Below, piece by piece: positions 35,956 to 42,781 of a DNA stretch of 42,781 nt. Below the pieces are notes generated by a model. It ran no database searches, was not told the origin of the DNA, and was given only the letters and a program-made list of their open reading frames with translations. The stretch comes from Methylovulum sp. (lineage in GTDB: Bacteria > Pseudomonadota > Gammaproteobacteria > Methylococcales > Methylomonadaceae): assembly GCA_030653435.1 (NCBI GenBank), contig JAURZI010000091.1:1-42781 (forward strand), written 5' to 3'. Every line of letters starts with the position of its first letter. The first letter of the stretch is position 1. The position numbers and the translations under genes are program-made.

Positions 35956-36182
35956 TGATATTGTCGGATCTGCGTAGCTATCTAAAACAACAGCACAGGG
36001 TGGCATTGCGGGATTTGATCACCCATTTTGATATGGATGCCGACGCGTTGCGCGGTATGCTCGGTAAATGGATCAACAAAGGCAGTGTCCGTAAAATGCC
36101 GTTAGAGTCTTCGTGCGGCACCAGTTGCTGTAAATGTGACCCGACCCTGACCGAACTCTATGAATGGGTGGACAAGCACTGA
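35955..36182 (+). CDS. feoC: FeoC-like Fe-S winged-helix protein
   Basis: This 75-residue protein has a winged-helix first half (LRSYLKQQHRVALRDLITHF) and four clustered cysteines (C54, C58, C59, C61) that match the Fe-S or oxygen-sensing site of FeoC proteins. FeoC is thought to protect or regulate FeoB. Its start overlaps the feoB stop by one base. The small size and divergence of the family leave some uncertainty, but position and the cysteine cluster support it. Confidence 0.88.
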   Translation: MILSDLRSYLKQQHRVALRDLITHFDMDADALRGMLGKWINKGSVRKMPLESSCGTSCCKCDPTLTELYEWVDKH

Positions 36183-36229
36183 CGCTGCCTGCCTGAAGAT
36201 TATTAAACGCAGCGGTCAAGCAGAAACAA

Positions 36230-38359
36230 TCAGCCTGTACAAGAAGATGGGGCGTTGTTTTTGGTGGCGGCTGCTTGCCACAATTGCCGCAGTGCTGATT
36301 CCAGTTCGCGTATGAACAGCTGAGGCTGAAATAACGGCGCGGCAATAAGCGCTTGCGCCAGTTTCGCCTTAATGGCTAGCAGTTGTCCGGGGTTATTGCC
36401 CCATGCGATGGCTTGCTGTTCATAGGCTGACGCTGACATACAGATCAGTTCAGGTAATCCCACCGCGTTACACAAAGCGGCACCCATGCGCGAAGCATAG
36501 GTTGCACCGGGACAGGTCAATACCGGTAATCCGGCCCATAAGGCCCCGACAGCGGTCGCGCCGGCATTATAGATGAACGTGTCCAAAAATAAATCGGCCA
36601 AACGGTAACAGGCCAGATATTCGTCATGCGGCAGCGTTGCGGTAAAAACCAACCGTTCCGGGGCAATGTTCCGGTCTGCGGCCTGCTTACGCAAGCGTCC
36701 GGCAATGATAGGCCTGCCACCATCTGCAAGCCATAACACACTACCGGGTACTTGTTGCAATATACGCAGCCAAACCTGAAACACGTCGGGATTAATCTTG
36801 TAAACGGCGTTGAAACTACAATAAACCGTAGCATCTTCAGGTAGACCGTAATCGGCGCGGCTCAACGTTGGAGCAGCGATATCCATCGGGGCCGACACCC
36901 AGGCATGGGGCAGGTAGATGACTTGTTCACTGTAATGTTGGGTTAAATCAGCCGGGATGAGCGTTTTGTCAGCCAAAATATAAGGGATGAAATCAGCGCC
37001 CATAGTCCCCGGATAACCCAGATATTGCAGTTGCACCGGTGCCGGGCGCAACGCAAACAGCGCCGTGAGCGAATGGCTGGTGTAGCCTGCCAGATCGATC
37101 AGGATATGGATGCCGTCAGCCTGTATGCGTTGGGCTATTGTTAACGGCGACAGATACGCCATTTCGGCGAAATGGTCGCAGCCGTGGCGTATGGTTTCGG
37201 TCCACGCATCGGCGACCGGGGCGAGGCTATAAGCAAAGATTTCAAATTCAGGGCGTTGATGGTACTGGAACATTTGGTGTATCAACGTACCTACGGCATG
37301 GCAACGGAAGTCGGGCGACACATAGCCGATGCGTAACCGCTTGGGCGCATCGTCCTTAGGAACTGCGGGCAAATCTGCTTGTAATGGCGCTACGGTACGC
37401 GCGTGGAACTTGGCCAACTGGCTGGCCAAAGCTGTTTGAAGCCCGATCGGAGCCGGGAAAGCCATCAGTATCATGGCTGGCAAAGGAGTGTCCTGTCCCT
37501 GTTTCAGATAGGATTCGGTGCGGGTAATTAACATTGCCAGCCGCTGTTCGTAATCATCCCAATCAGCCAGCTTTAGGCGCAGATACTCAAGATGATATAG
37601 CACGTTCGTCGCTGACGGCTGTAATGCTAAAGAACGTTCGTAATGCTCTTGCGCGGCTTCCAGTTCACCCAGTTCGTCCAGCAATAGCCCCAGATTATAA
37701 TGTGCGGTGTCGTAGTCAGGGTTTAGCTTCAAAGCCCGGCGGTAGGCCGCCAGGGCCATTTTTACTTCGCCCCGCTGTTGTAGCATTGCGCCCAGGCTAT
37801 TGTAGGCATGGGCGGATCCGGGCAGGCAACGTATCGCCATCTTAAATGAGTTGATGGCGGAATCGGCTAAACCTTGTTGCCGATAGGCATGCCCTAAATC
37901 CAGATGGGCTTCGCCCGCATCCGGTTTTAAACGCAAGGCATGGTGAAAAGCTTCGACGGCTTGCTTGGGTCGCCCCTGGGATGCCAGCACCTTGCCCAAA
38001 TTATGATGGGCGGTAAAAAAATCGGGTTTTAGCCTGAGTGCCTGCTGATATCCGGCAATGGCAAGCTCATGTTCGCCCTGGATTTGCCGGAGACTGGCAT
38101 GGTTGCAATGCAGTACCGCCATATCAGGCGCTAGCGCTAGGGCTTGTTGATAAACGGCAATTGCGGCGGTGATCTGGCCTTGGGCCTGCAATAGATTGCC
38201 AAGGTTATTATAGGCGGGGATAAAATCGGCTTGCAGCCGTATCGCTTCCTGAAAACACGTAATAGCTGCCGTTACATTTCCATTTAGGCGTTCCTGCCTG
38301 CCTTGTTGGAAGCACGTCTGTGCGGGAGATGGGCAAGGTTCTTGAGTAGGCACAGTCAT
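36230..38359 (-). CDS. TPR protein with SPINDLY/O-GlcNAc transferase-type domain
   Basis: This 709-residue protein has an N-terminal TPR solenoid (about 10-265) of some seven repeats with the pattern A-x-x-x-Y-x-x-A-L-x-L-x-P-D. The C-terminal glycosyltransferase-41 domain is at about 325-700: RLRIGYVSPDFRCHAVG, GIHILIDLAGYTSHSL, PAPVQLQYLGYPGTMGADF and the LVFTATLPHDEYLACYRLAD stretch. Relatives add N-acetylglucosamine or another sugar to Ser/Thr of proteins. It diverges from the TIGR03032/giant repeat protein genes. A Ser/Thr-rich surface protein would be a plausible substrate, but this is inference. No ribosome site is evident before the ATG. Confidence 0.88.
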   Translation of the reverse strand: MTVPTQEPCPSPAQTCFQQGRQERLNGNVTAAITCFQEAIRLQADFIPAYNNLGNLLQAQGQITAAIAVYQQALALAPDMAVLHCNHASLRQIQGEHELAIAGYQQALRLKPDFFTAHHNLGKVLASQGRPKQAVEAFHHALRLKPDAGEAHLDLGHAYRQQGLADSAINSFKMAIRCLPGSAHAYNSLGAMLQQRGEVKMALAAYRRALKLNPDYDTAHYNLGLLLDELGELEAAQEHYERSLALQPSATNVLYHLEYLRLKLADWDDYEQRLAMLITRTESYLKQGQDTPLPAMILMAFPAPIGLQTALASQLAKFHARTVAPLQADLPAVPKDDAPKRLRIGYVSPDFRCHAVGTLIHQMFQYHQRPEFEIFAYSLAPVADAWTETIRHGCDHFAEMAYLSPLTIAQRIQADGIHILIDLAGYTSHSLTALFALRPAPVQLQYLGYPGTMGADFIPYILADKTLIPADLTQHYSEQVIYLPHAWVSAPMDIAAPTLSRADYGLPEDATVYCSFNAVYKINPDVFQVWLRILQQVPGSVLWLADGGRPIIAGRLRKQAADRNIAPERLVFTATLPHDEYLACYRLADLFLDTFIYNAGATAVGALWAGLPVLTCPGATYASRMGAALCNAVGLPELICMSASAYEQQAIAWGNNPGQLLAIKAKLAQALIAAPLFQPQLFIRELESALRQLWQAAATKNNAPSSCTG

Positions 38360-38836
38360 GTCAATGTGGGGGCTTTAATATTGGGCAGGTTGGGTGTCGG
38401 ACATCTTGTCATGCCAGATGTTTGACGGAAAATACATGTCCAGCAATTGGCGGGTAAGTTTATCGAAATGGGGTAGGCGGCGGCCTTTCGATAGCCGCCC
38501 AATGGAGCCGATGATACGTCACCTTAGCCGACCTAGGCAATCATCAAAAAACGCGGCGTTGTATCACTGCATGTGCCGGTAGGCATTGCTATTCATTTAA
38601 CGCAAGTTGACGCAAGAATTACTGCATGTACGCGTAAATGGTTTTTTCCTTAAACGTCATAGAATAAAGCATTGATATGTGGCATAGGAAAATGGATGCT
38701 GAGGGTTGATCCTGTGGCATCTTGATTTCGCGGCAGCCATCTTTTTAAAGATGGTCATGCACTGTAGAGCGGGGGCTGCAAAACGAAAGTGGGCGGTCGC
38801 GCATAAAAATAATAACTCTTCTGCATAATCCTTGAT
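38360..38836. other. Divergent gap between the glycosyltransferase-like gene and the TIGR03032 gene
   Basis: This 477-base gap shows a 6-bp hairpin (GGCGGC 38476-38481 / GCCGCC 38494-38499), a direct repeat ACTGCATGT at 38566 and 38621, and ACGCAAG twice near 38600-38617. No confident promoter or coding frame is seen. It must hold control sites for both flanking genes. Confidence 0.45.
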
Positions 38837-40288
38837 ATGACCGAGCAACAAAAACTATCGATAACGCCCTCGGCCGGGTTCCGGACTTGGTTATGCGAAT
38901 CCGAAATCAGCTTGGCGTTTACGACGTATCAAACCAACCGCTTATGTTTGGTAGGCTTAAAATCGGACGGCGGTTTGGCCGTTAACGAACGCTTATTCGA
39001 CAAGCCCATGGGTTTATTCACGCACGGCAACCGCTTGTGTCTGACGACGCGCTACCAAATCTGGGAATTTGAAAACCGCTTATCACCGGGGGAAATCTTT
39101 CAAGGCAGTGATTGCCTATATATGCCCAGCCGTTCTCACATCACCGGTAACCTTAATGCACACGATATTGTGCTGGATTCGGATCAGCGCGTGTTATTTA
39201 TCAATACCGGATTTAGCTGCTTGGCGGAATTACGGCCGGGTTACAGTTTTGCGCCGGTATGGCAGCCGCCGTTTATCAGTCAATTAGTCCCGGAAGACCG
39301 TTGCCATTTAAACGGCTTGGCGCTTAAAGACGGCAAACCGGCTTATGCGACCGCGTGCAGCCGAACCGACCGCGTCGGCGGCTGGCGCGACTGCCAGTTG
39401 GACGGCGGTATCGTGATGGATATAGCAAGTAATGAAATCATCGCAACCGGTTTATCGATGCCGCATTCCCCGCGCTGGTACCGGGGCAAATTATGGTTGC
39501 TGAATTCAGGTACCGGCGAATTAGGGAATTTAGACGGCGAACGCTTTAGCGCGGTCACGGCTTGTTTAGGTTTCGTACGCGGTTTGGCGTTTTACGGCGA
39601 TTATGCCGTGGTCGGCTTATCGAAATTACGCTCTAACAGTTTTACCGATGCGACGTTGGAAGCCAAGCTTAAAGCCCAAGGCAAAACTTCGCAATGCGGC
39701 TTAGCCGTGGTAAACCTTATGAGCGGTACCGTCGAGCACGGCTTTTATTTCGATAATCTCATCGAGGAATTATATGATGTGGCGGTATTGCCCAAAGTGC
39801 GTCAGCCCAAAGCCTTAGGCCTGCAAAACGACGATATTCAGCGCATCGTCACGTTTCCGGAGTCGAGCGGCTTAATGGTCACCAGTCCGTCGATCAAGCC
39901 GCAGGGACTTAATCAAACTCTGCTCAGCGCCGCTTTGCCGGAGATTCCAGACTTAAACGAGGCAGTAAGATACCAACGTGTTTATCATTTAACGCCGGAA
40001 AATCTGCTGGCTTACGACGCGATGACGTATCCCAGCTTACAAACCCGCTGGCAAACCCAGCCGCCGCGCGGCGAATTGTTAGGCGTGTCGGCCTCCGTGG
40101 ATGGGGAACTGGTCGGTTTAGCGGTGGCGGAAGGCTTTATCGACTCAGCAGAACCCTGCTCGGAATTATTATCACTGTATGTCGTGCCTGCTTATCGCCA
40201 TCAGGACATAGAAACCAAACTTACCCAATATTTACAAGACTTTGCGGCTCAGCAGCTTGACTGCACCACCGTTACCCCAAATATTTAA
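38837..40288 (+). CDS. TIGR03032-family protein with C-terminal acetyltransferase-like domain
   Basis: This 483-residue protein matches the TIGR03032 (DUF4915) family over residues about 8-330. The opening F-R-T-W-L, N-A-H-D-I-V-L, F-I-N-T-G-F-S-C-L-A, the C-H-L-N-G-L-A segment and S-P-R-W-Y-R-G-K-L-W-L-L-N-S-G-T-G-E-L are characteristic. The family's function is unknown; the fold is probably a beta-propeller. From about 375 the sequence changes to a GNAT-like piece (LLGVSASVDGELVGLAV and L-L-S-L-Y-V-V-P-A-Y-R), but the acetyl-CoA loop R-x-x-G-x-G is altered to R-H-Q-D-I-E, so catalysis is doubtful. It stops 11 bases before the giant repeat gene and is surely co-transcribed. No clear ribosome site precedes the ATG. 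Confidence 0.8.
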   Translation: MTEQQKLSITPSAGFRTWLCESEISLAFTTYQTNRLCLVGLKSDGGLAVNERLFDKPMGLFTHGNRLCLTTRYQIWEFENRLSPGEIFQGSDCLYMPSRSHITGNLNAHDIVLDSDQRVLFINTGFSCLAELRPGYSFAPVWQPPFISQLVPEDRCHLNGLALKDGKPAYATACSRTDRVGGWRDCQLDGGIVMDIASNEIIATGLSMPHSPRWYRGKLWLLNSGTGELGNLDGERFSAVTACLGFVRGLAFYGDYAVVGLSKLRSNSFTDATLEAKLKAQGKTSQCGLAVVNLMSGTVEHGFYFDNLIEELYDVAVLPKVRQPKALGLQNDDIQRIVTFPESSGLMVTSPSIKPQGLNQTLLSAALPEIPDLNEAVRYQRVYHLTPENLLAYDAMTYPSLQTRWQTQPPRGELLGVSASVDGELVGLAVAEGFIDSAEPCSELLSLYVVPAYRHQDIETKLTQYLQDFAAQQLDCTTVTPNI

Positions 40289-40299
40289 GGAGTATTCCC

Positions 40300-42781
40300 A
40301 TGGCCGATCCCAATTACACGACAATTCTGACTAACCCTTACGGCTTAACGGCAGTTAGCAAGATTTCCGACCCGACTTTCGTCGATATAGACAACGACGG
40401 CGATTTAGATGCGTTTATCGGCAGGTCTGATGAAAAGGTCGTGTTTTTTCGCAATACCGGTACGGCTTCCAATCCCGCTTATGCTGCGCCGACGATTAAC
40501 CCTTTTAATATCAGCAAGTTATTTGCAGGTAACTTTGATGCCTCACCGGATTTCGTCGATATAGACGGCGACGGCGACTTGGATCTTTTTATCGGCACTG
40601 CGTACGCGCATGTCGAATTTTTTCGCAATACCGGCTCGGCGAGTAACCCGGCGTTTGCAGCACCGGTCAGCAATCCGTTCGGCTTAAGTAATAATAGCGG
40701 CCAAAATAAACCCGATTTTGTCGATATCGATCACGACGGCGATATGGATGTATTTATCGGTAACCAATTTGGTGAGACCTTTTTTTTCCGCAATACCGGC
40801 TCGGCGAGTAACCCGGCGTTTGCAGCACCGGTCAGCAATCCGTTCGGTATTCCCGATCTTGGTTTTCAAACTAGCCCAAAGTTTGTCGACATTGACGGCG
40901 ACGGCGATTTTGATGCTTTAATCGCTGATAATGCTTCAGGTAATTTCTTTTTCCTACGAAACACCGGTACCGCCTCCAGCCCGGCGTTTGCCGCGCCGGT
41001 GACTAATCCGTTCGGGGTGAATCAAGGAAACAGACCCAAAGTTGACGTAGTCGATATTGATGGCGATGGCGACTTGGATTTTATAACCGGCGATTATCAC
41101 GGCAATACTATAGTTTATTTGAACAACATCAAGCCCACGTTAACCAGTCTTGCCGCCGCTGTTGCTAGTGGTACTGAAGACACGCAAATCACGATCAGCT
41201 TCAGTGCGTTGCAAACCCAAGGCAACGAAGCCGATGCCGATGGTACGGTTACAGGTTTTGTCGTAAAAGCGGTCAGCACCGGTACGCTAAAAATCGGCAC
41301 CTCGGCTGGAACGGCAACGGCTTGGGCAGCCGGCAGCAATGACACGATAGATGCAACCCATCAGGCGTACTGGACCCCGGCGGCGAACGCCAACGGCACG
41401 CTGAACGCGTTCACCGTGACGGCCAAGGACAACAGCGGCGCGGAGTCCGCCAGCCCCGTGCAAACGACGGTCAGCGTGACCGCCGTCAACGATCTCCCGA
41501 CGCTGACCAGCTTCGCGTCCACCGTCGCTAGCGGCAACGAAGACAACGAAATTACCGTCAGCTTCAACGCCTTGCAAACCCAGGGCAACGAGGCGGATGC
41601 TGACGGCACGATCAGCGCCTTCATTGTCAAGGCGGTCAGCACCGGCAGCTTAAAAATCGGCACGTCGGCGGCGACGGCGACGGCATGGAACGCGGTCAGC
41701 AACGCGACGCTAGACGCGACCCACCAAGCGTACTGGACTCCAGCGGCGAACGCCAACGGCACGCTGAACGCGTTCACGGTGACGGTCAAGGACAACAGCG
41801 GCGGGGAATCGGCCAGCCCCGTGCAAACGACGGTCAGCGTAACCGCCGTCAACGATGCGCCGATCGGGATACCGGTGGTTAACGGTACCGCTACACAAGG
41901 GCAAGTATTGACAGCTAATACCGTCGGCATCAGTGACGCTGAAGGCTTGGGTATTTTCAGCTATGTCTGGAAAGCGAATGGCACCGTTATCGGCGGGGCA
42001 TCCGGTAGCACTTACGTGTTAACTGAGGCCGAGGTTGGCAAAACCATTACCGTGTCGGTTAGCTTTACCGATGGTCTAGGCTCAGCCGAAGGGCCGTTGT
42101 CCAGTGTAGCAACAGCAATTGTGGTTAATGTCAATGATGTGCCGGTTGGTATACCTACTATTACTGGCAGCGTCACGCAAGGTGCAACGCTAACCGCCGA
42201 CACCAGCGGCATCAGCGACGCCGACGGCTTGGGCGTGTTCAGCTATGTCTGGAAGGCCAACGGCACGGTCATAGGCGGAGCAAGCGCCAGCAGCTATGTG
42301 CTGACCGAACAGGAAGTGGGCAAAACCATCACGGTTGAAGTCAGTTACACCGATGGCCACAGCACCGCCGAAGGCCCGTTGTCCAGTACGGCAACAGCTG
42401 TGGTAACCAACAGCAACGAGTCGCCGGTCGGCATACCGACGATCACCGGCACCGCCAGCCAGGGTCAAACGCTGACCGCCGTGACCGGCGGCATCAGCGA
42501 CGGCGACGGCCTGGGCGCATTCAGCTATGTCTGGAAGGCGAATGGCACGGTCATAGGCGGCGCCAGTGCCAACAGCTATATGTTGACCGAGCAGGAAGTG
42601 GGCAAAACCATCACGGTTGAAGTCAGTTACACCGATGGTCACAGCACCGCCGAAGGCCCGTTGTCCAGTACCGCAACAGCGACAGTGGCGAATGTCAACG
42701 ACGCGCCGGTCGGCATACCGACGATCACCGGCACCGCCAGACAGGGTCAAACGCTGACCGCCGTGACCGGCGGCATCAGCG
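40300..42781 (+). CDS. Giant repeat protein, 5' part (FG-GAP-like and Ig-like repeats)
   Basis: The frame opens at ATG 40300, behind AAGGAG (40287-40292), and stays open to the window edge: at least 827 residues, the end unseen. There is no signal peptide. The first 270 residues are five FG-GAP/VCBS-like units carrying (F/V)-V-D-I-D-x-D-G-D-x-D, Asp-rich loops that bind calcium in that family. Then come two 121-residue cadherin/VCBS-like repeats and, from residue about 520, 94-residue Ig-like repeats in exact tandem. A leaderless N-terminus and repeat array suggest export by a type I system guided by a C-terminal signal, as in RTX adhesins; that signal and the transporter lie beyond the window. 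The role is most likely surface adhesion. Confidence 0.85.
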   Translation, partial: MADPNYTTILTNPYGLTAVSKISDPTFVDIDNDGDLDAFIGRSDEKVVFFRNTGTASNPAYAAPTINPFNISKLFAGNFDASPDFVDIDGDGDLDLFIGTAYAHVEFFRNTGSASNPAFAAPVSNPFGLSNNSGQNKPDFVDIDHDGDMDVFIGNQFGETFFFRNTGSASNPAFAAPVSNPFGIPDLGFQTSPKFVDIDGDGDFDALIADNASGNFFFLRNTGTASSPAFAAPVTNPFGVNQGNRPKVDVVDIDGDGDLDFITGDYHGNTIVYLNNIKPTLTSLAAAVASGTEDTQITISFSALQTQGNEADADGTVTGFVVKAVSTGTLKIGTSAGTATAWAAGSNDTIDATHQAYWTPAANANGTLNAFTVTAKDNSGAESASPVQTTVSVTAVNDLPTLTSFASTVASGNEDNEITVSFNALQTQGNEADADGTISAFIVKAVSTGSLKIGTSAATATAWNAVSNATLDATHQAYWTPAANANGTLNAFTVTVKDNSGGESASPVQTTVSVTAVNDAPIGIPVVNGTATQGQVLTANTVGISDAEGLGIFSYVWKANGTVIGGASGSTYVLTEAEVGKTITVSVSFTDGLGSAEGPLSSVATAIVVNVNDVPVGIPTITGSVTQGATLTADTSGISDADGLGVFSYVWKANGTVIGGASASSYVLTEQEVGKTITVEVSYTDGHSTAEGPLSSTATAVVTNSNESPVGIPTITGTASQGQTLTAVTGGISDGDGLGAFSYVWKANGTVIGGASANSYMLTEQEVGKTITVEVSYTDGHSTAEGPLSSTATATVANVNDAPVGIPTITGTARQGQTLTAVTGGIS
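40378..41100 (+). repeat. Five FG-GAP-like calcium-loop repeats
   Basis: The motif (F/V)-V-D-I-D-x-D-G-D begins at 40378, 40552, 40717, 40882 and 41047: spacing 174, then 165, 165 and 165 bases. Linkers share the pattern F-x-R-N-T-G-(S/T)-A-S-N/S-P-A-F-A-A-P. Confidence 0.88.
41137..41862 (+). repeat. Two 363-bp (121-residue) cadherin/VCBS-like repeats
   Basis: Copy one begins at 41137 and copy two at 41500, with high identity including F-x-A-L-Q-T-Q-G-N-E-A-D-A-D-G-T and H-Q-A-Y-W-T-P-A-A-N-A-N-G-T-L-N-A-F. Confidence 0.88.
41857..42781 (+). repeat. Tandem 282-bp (94-residue) Ig-like repeats
   Basis: Units start at 41857, 42139, 42421 and 42703, an exact 282-bp period with no length variation. 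The core is F-S-Y-V-W-K-A-N-G-T-V-I-G-G-A-S and L-T-E-x-E-V-G-K-T-I-T-V. Later copies are more alike (the third and fourth nearly identical where seen), pointing to recent amplification. The array continues past the window. Confidence 0.9.

Noticed and set aside
42190-42750. 186-codon minus-strand frame with regular repeats
   Set aside because: The repeats only mirror the 282-bp repeats of the giant plus-strand gene.

Overview
The window reads as chromosomal DNA of a gammaproteobacterium, with mid-range GC and dense coding. The clearest sign is the block gyrA-serC-pheA-hisC-tyrA/aroA-cmk-rpsA-ihfB, a gene order typical of Pseudomonas and relatives and including their TyrA-AroA fusion. A nif-type Fe-S assembly operon under an apparent NifA/sigma-54 promoter indicates a diazotroph. 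A methanotroph of the Methylococcales would fit, but no methane-oxidation gene is present, so that placement is inference.

Layout. 1-3.6 kb: chemotaxis, with the 3' end of one cheW, then a methyl-accepting chemotaxis protein and a second, almost identical cheW. 3.7-6.7 kb: nifZ (minus strand), divergent from nif-type iscA, nifU and nifS. The shared gap carries a NifA-type upstream site, an IHF-type site and a -24/-12 promoter in the classical order. 6.7-9.6 kb: an accessory minus-strand island made of a seven-bladed beta-propeller protein between two paralogous small exported proteins of unrecognised family, with related repeat sequences on both sides. 9.8-11.5 kb: an AraC-type regulator and two decayed transposase fragments. 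11.6-16.8 kb (minus): gnd, a coiled-coil membrane-tethered protein, and recC without recB or recD. 16.9-21.2 kb (plus): a spermidine-synthase-like protein overlapping a YgiQ-type radical SAM protein, a low-molecular-weight protein tyrosine phosphatase and a dienelactone hydrolase-like protein. 21.4-33.0 kb: the gyrA-ihfB block, into which a Uma2-family nuclease-like gene is inserted between pheA and hisC. 33.3-36.2 kb: feoABC for ferrous iron uptake behind a Fur-type box. 36.2-42.8 kb: a TPR/SPINDLY-type O-GlcNAc transferase-like gene, divergent from a two-gene unit made of a TIGR03032-family protein and a giant repeat protein that runs off the window end.

How the genes work together. NifS (sulfur donor), NifU (scaffold) and the IscA-like carrier supply Fe-S clusters for nitrogenase, NifZ assists MoFe protein maturation, and FeoABC supplies Fe(II). 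The aromatic/serine block links amino-acid synthesis with translation (rpsA), nucleotide supply (cmk) and nucleoid proteins. IHF beta from this block would be half of the factor expected to bend the nif promoter seen here. The terminal cluster looks like a surface-protein locus.

The best candidates for something undescribed are the propeller/paralog island at 6.7-9.6 kb and the TIGR03032/giant-repeat-protein/glycosyltransferase locus at the right end.
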